From the NCBI GenBank assembly GCA_040385245.1, contig JAZKHT010000009.1:1-64000 (forward strand): a stretch of 64,000 nucleotides of DNA, given 5' to 3'. Position numbers and translations under genes: made by a program. The notes under the pieces were generated by a model, which worked only from the letters and a program-made list of their open reading frames with translations, made no database searches and was not told the origin of the DNA. Shown here in pieces: positions 61,277 to 64,000 of the stretch (position 1 is the first letter of the stretch; each line of letters begins with the position of its first letter). Origin of the DNA: JAZKHT01 sp040385245. Its GTDB lineage: Bacteria; Pseudomonadota; Alphaproteobacteria; Rhodobacterales; Rhodobacteraceae.

Positions 61277-62524
61277 ATGGCGATGATCCAGCACATCACC
61301 ACCGAAGTGGCCGTCATAGGCGCAGGCGTCATCGGCCTTGCCATTGCGGAACGCCTGACGGCTGAGGGGCGCGATGTGGTGCTGGTCGATCCCGCCGACC
61401 CCGGCAGCGGCGCAAGCTATGGCAACGCGGGCACCATCGCGGATTATGCGGTGATGCCCGTGGGCAGCCCGGACGTGCTGAAAAACCTGCCGTCGCTACT
61501 GTTTGACCGCAACTCGCCGCTGGCGATCCGGCGCGCGGCCCTGCCGTCGCTGGCACCGTGGCTGCTGCGGTTTGCCGCGCAATCCCTGCCCGCCGCCACC
61601 CGGCGCAACGCAGCCGCCATCGCCGCACTGGTGGCCGATGCCTGCCCGTCATGGCAGGCACTGGCCCACAGCATCGACGGGGCCGCGATCCTGCAAAACC
61701 GCGGGTGTCTTTATCTGTATGAAACCGCCAAGGCGTTTCGCGCGGCGGAAACCGACATGGCCTTTCGCCGCAGCCTTGGCATCAGCGTCGAACTTGTTTC
61801 GCCCGACACGCTGGCCACGATGGAACCGGGCCTGCCGCGCGTCGAAGGCGGGGCCGCGTTCTTTCCCAAGGCAGTCTTCATGTCCGATCCGGGGCAAATG
61901 GTGGGCCTGCTGGCCACCCACGTCACGGCACGCGCGCGCATCGTTCGTGCAACGGCCATGGGCATGGAACGGCAGGTGGACGGCATGATCGTTCACGGCC
62001 CCGGTCTGCGGCTGCACGCGCGCAGTGTGGTGATTGCCGCAGGCGCGCACAGCCGCGCGCTGGCGGCCTCGGCCGGCGACCGGGTGCCGCTGGACACAGA
62101 ACGCGGCTATCACGTCGAATGGGACATGCCGACACCGCGCCTGTCGCGCCCCGCCTGCCCCACCACGCGCGGGTTCTACCTGTGCCCAATGGACGGGCGG
62201 CTGCGTGTGGCGGGCACGGTGGAACTGGGCGGGCTGACCGCCCCCCCATCGCCGCACCGCATCGCCAAACTGATCGAAGGCGCGCGCGCGATCTTTCCCG
62301 ACCTACCCGCGCCCAGCCGCGAGTGGATGGGGTTTCGCCCGTCGATGCCGGATTCCCTGCCTGTCATCGGCCCATCCCGCGCCGGGCGCGACGTGATCCA
62401 CGCCTATGGTCATGGGCACATCGGCCTGACATTGGCCCCGATCACCGCGCGGTTGGTGGCCGATCTGGTGGCGGGGCGCACCCCATCGGTGGATCTTGCG
62501 CCCTATCTGCCGACGCGGTTCTGA
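61277..62524 (+). CDS. FAD-dependent amine/D-amino-acid oxidoreductase (DadA-like)
   Basis: This 415-residue protein has an N-terminal FAD fold (VAVIGAGVIGLAIAERL), a second glycine-rich segment SGASYGNAGTIADYA, and a C-terminal DAO-type motif (GFRPSMPDSLPVIGPS, YGHGHIGLTLAPITA). Members oxidise D-amino acids, glycine, sarcosine or secondary amines. In this operon it could oxidise the released amino acid, or the glutamylated amine as PuuB does. The start may be ATG 61277 or the in-frame ATG 61283. It ends 9 bases before a REP-like element. Confidence 0.88.
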   Translation: MAMIQHITTEVAVIGAGVIGLAIAERLTAEGRDVVLVDPADPGSGASYGNAGTIADYAVMPVGSPDVLKNLPSLLFDRNSPLAIRRAALPSLAPWLLRFAAQSLPAATRRNAAAIAALVADACPSWQALAHSIDGAAILQNRGCLYLYETAKAFRAAETDMAFRRSLGISVELVSPDTLATMEPGLPRVEGGAAFFPKAVFMSDPGQMVGLLATHVTARARIVRATAMGMERQVDGMIVHGPGLRLHARSVVIAAGAHSRALAASAGDRVPLDTERGYHVEWDMPTPRLSRPACPTTRGFYLCPMDGRLRVAGTVELGGLTAPPSPHRIAKLIEGARAIFPDLPAPSREWMGFRPSMPDSLPVIGPSRAGRDVIHAYGHGHIGLTLAPITARLVADLVAGRTPSVDLAPYLPTRF

Positions 62525-62533
62525 TGGGCAACG

Positions 62534-62582
62534 GCGGGGGGCCAGCCCCCGGACCCCCGGGATATTTAGAGAAAGAGGAAGG
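62534..62582 (+). repeat. REP-like intergenic element, copy 3
   Basis: The palindrome GGGGGGCCAGCCCCCGG is followed by ACCCCCGGGATATTTAGAG and an A/G-rich tail. It is very similar to copy 1. It sits between the oxidoreductase and the epimerase. Confidence 0.8.
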
Positions 62583-62645
62583 CCCAGAGGTTGACCATCC
62601 GTCCTGTTTCGCGCGACGAGGGGTTCGGGTTGCAGGAGGATCGGT

Positions 62646-63647
62646 ATGACGCGGCGGGCATTGGTGACGGGATCGGCGGGCTTTATCGGCTATCACCTGT
62701 GCAAGCGGCTGTTGGCTGACGGGTGGCAGGTCACCGGGCTGGACGGGATGACCGCCTATTATGACGTGACGCTGAAGCAGCGCCGTCATGGCATGCTGAT
62801 GCAATCGCAGGGTTTTCAGGCGGTCGAAGGCCTGATCGAAACCCCCGGTCTGGTGGCAGGGTTGGTCGAGACAGGCGAATTTGACGCGATCATCCATCTG
62901 GCCGCCCAAGCCGGGGTCCGGTATTCCATCGACGCGCCACGGTCTTATGTCGAGGCGAACCTGATCGGCACGTTCGAGGTGCTGGAGGCCGCCCGCGCCC
63001 ATCCGCCCGCGCATCTGCTGATGGCATCCACGTCGTCGGTTTACGGTGCCAACGAAGCGATGCCCTACGCCGAGGTGGACAAGGCCGACCACCAGATGTC
63101 GTTCTATGCCGCGACCAAGAAAGCGACCGAGGCGATGGGTCATTCCTACGCCCATCTTTACGCCATCCCCTTGACGATGTTCCGTTTTTTCACCGTCTAC
63201 GGCCCATGGGGGCGCCCTGACATGGCGCTGTTCAAATTCGTGAAGGCGATCCTTGAAGGGGATTCGATCGACATCTACAACCACGGCGACATGCGGCGCG
63301 ATTTCACTTACGTCGATGATCTGGTGACAGGCATTCTGCGCCTGATCGATGCGGTTCCCACCGAGAGCGTCGGCGCATTTGACAGCCTGTCCCCCGTCGC
63401 CCCGTTCCGCATCGTCAATATCGGCAACGGCACCCCGGTCGCGTTGATGGACTTTGTCGCGGCGGTCGAGGTGGCCTTGGGGCAAACCGCCAACAAGCGG
63501 TTCCTGCCCATGCAGCCCGGCGATGTGCCCGCCACCTGGGCCGACGCCACCTTGATCGAGGCACTGACCGGCCCGCTGCCGCGAACCGACATCCGCATCG
63601 GCGTCGCGCGGTTTGTGGACTGGTACAGGGGCTATTACGGGGGGTGA
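62646..63647 (+). CDS. UDP-glucuronate 4-epimerase-like SDR sugar epimerase
   Basis: This 333-residue enzyme is a short-chain-dehydrogenase-type nucleotide-sugar epimerase. It shows the TGSAGFIGYHL cofactor fold, a catalytic Tyr-Lys in SFYAATKKATE, and a RFFTVYGPWGRPDMALFKF segment typical of UDP-glucuronate epimerases. It supplies an activated sugar for surface polysaccharide. A GCAGGAGG ribosome-binding sequence precedes the start. It is separated from the gamma-glutamyl cluster by a REP-like element and is probably independent of it. Confidence 0.9.
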   Translation: MTRRALVTGSAGFIGYHLCKRLLADGWQVTGLDGMTAYYDVTLKQRRHGMLMQSQGFQAVEGLIETPGLVAGLVETGEFDAIIHLAAQAGVRYSIDAPRSYVEANLIGTFEVLEAARAHPPAHLLMASTSSVYGANEAMPYAEVDKADHQMSFYAATKKATEAMGHSYAHLYAIPLTMFRFFTVYGPWGRPDMALFKFVKAILEGDSIDIYNHGDMRRDFTYVDDLVTGILRLIDAVPTESVGAFDSLSPVAPFRIVNIGNGTPVALMDFVAAVEVALGQTANKRFLPMQPGDVPATWADATLIEALTGPLPRTDIRIGVARFVDWYRGYYGG

Positions 63648-63654
63648 CTGCCGT

Positions 63655-64000
63655 TCACAGCATCCCCGGCACGACCTGATCGGGGGGGCGGTGGCCGTCG
63701 GCAAAGGTCTTGATGTTGATCAGCACCTTTTCGCCCATCTCGATCCGCCCTTCCAGCGTGGCGGACCCCATGTGCGGCAGCAGCACCACATTGGGCAGTT
63801 CGCGCAGGCGGGGGTTCACCTCGTGGCCGTGTTCGAACACATCAAGGCCCGCGCCCGCGATTTCATGCGCGCGCAACATCCGCGTCAGGGCGTTTTCGTC
63901 GATCACCTCGCCCCGCGACGTATTCACGATCACGGCAGACGGTTTCATCAGCTTCAGCCGCCGCGCGTTCATCAGGTGAAACGTCGATGGTGTGTGCGGG
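63655..64000 (-). CDS. 2-hydroxyacid dehydrogenase, D-glycerate/hydroxypyruvate type (partial)
   Basis: The C-terminal 114 or so residues of a D-isomer 2-hydroxyacid dehydrogenase run off the window end. Visible are PHTPSTFHLMNARRLKLMKP, the catalytic Arg in VNTSRGEVID, Glu in DVFEHGHEV, and His in LLPHMGSATLEGR. The pattern is typical of glyoxylate/hydroxypyruvate or D-glycerate dehydrogenases. The N-terminal part is outside the window. It converges with the epimerase gene, eight bases away. Confidence 0.88.
   Translation of the reverse strand, partial: PHTPSTFHLMNARRLKLMKPSAVIVNTSRGEVIDENALTRMLRAHEIAGAGLDVFEHGHEVNPRLRELPNVVLLPHMGSATLEGRIEMGEKVLINIKTFADGHRPPDQVVPGML

Noticed and set aside
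57236..62524. The N-methylglutamate (methylamine) pathway
   Set aside because: It would need N-methylglutamate synthase and dehydrogenase subunit genes near gmaS; none are present, whereas ADH and ALDH are.
1..64000. CRISPR arrays, prophage, insertion sequences, tRNA or rRNA genes
   Set aside because: I looked for regular spaced repeats, transposase and integrase motifs, and tRNA-like T-loop sequences and saw none. Only the coding MORN and TopA repeats and the REP-like elements repeat.

Overview
The window is a chromosomal segment of a GC-rich alphaproteobacterium, almost certainly a member of the Rhodobacteraceae (Roseobacter/Rhodobacter group). The evidence is the gene content: divergent betI-betB-betA / choXWV, the tripartite biotin transporter bioMNY, malic enzyme fused to a phosphotransacetylase domain, mreBCD-pbp2-rodA, and a very small 'CTP synthetase-like' membrane protein. 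TTTGCAAA motifs before a propionate-CoA ligase gene and GC-rich REP-like intergenic repeats point the same way. Coding density is high, many neighbours overlap by ATGA or GTGA, and no rRNA, tRNA, CRISPR array, insertion sequence or prophage was recognised.

Layout. 0-6.5 kb: small membrane protein, DEAD-box RNA helicase, thymidine kinase, a drug/metabolite exporter, a DmdB/medium-chain type acyl-CoA ligase, and an unknown membrane protein. 6.5-12.3 kb (minus): a SPOR protein and a nucleoside salvage operon cdd-deoA-deoB-add-upp. 12.5-20 kb: a VOC/bicupin protein, maeB, prpE, and an Hpt protein coupled to a LuxO/NtrC-type response regulator. 20-28.3 kb: YdcH-like protein, a secreted nuclease-like protein, and the choline-to-glycine-betaine module (betA, betB, betI, then divergent choX-choW-choV with an internal terminator). 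28.3-32.6 kb: topA and dprA, with a possible tiny membrane protein between them. 32.7-39 kb: a GabT-like aminotransferase, bioMNY, a nitroreductase, and an opposed pair of atypical thiolase and short acyl-CoA ligase. 39.2-44.3 kb: an 18-repeat MORN protein, nadE, and leuA preceded by a leucine-rich leader peptide and hairpin (attenuator). 44.5-50.2 kb: the rod-shape operon mreB-mreC-mreD-mrdA-mrdB. 50.2-52.1 kb: ghrA and an EamA exporter.

52.1-62.5 kb is the most interesting part. A divergent RpiR-type regulator faces a run of eight plus-strand genes: an N-formylglutamate-amidohydrolase-like hydrolase, a complete TRAP transporter (dctQ, dctM, dctP), a glutamine-synthetase-like ligase, an aldehyde dehydrogenase, an iron-type alcohol dehydrogenase and a FAD-dependent amine/amino-acid oxidoreductase. 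This looks like uptake followed by a gamma-glutamylation catabolic route, formally parallel to the Puu (putrescine) and Ipu (isopropylamine/alaninol) pathways. Here there is an alcohol dehydrogenase plus an aldehyde dehydrogenase, and an FGase-type hydrolase that could release glutamate. An amino alcohol is my favoured substrate class, but this is inference.

The window ends with a UDP-glucuronate-epimerase-like gene and the 3' part of a D-glycerate/2-hydroxyacid dehydrogenase that runs off the edge.
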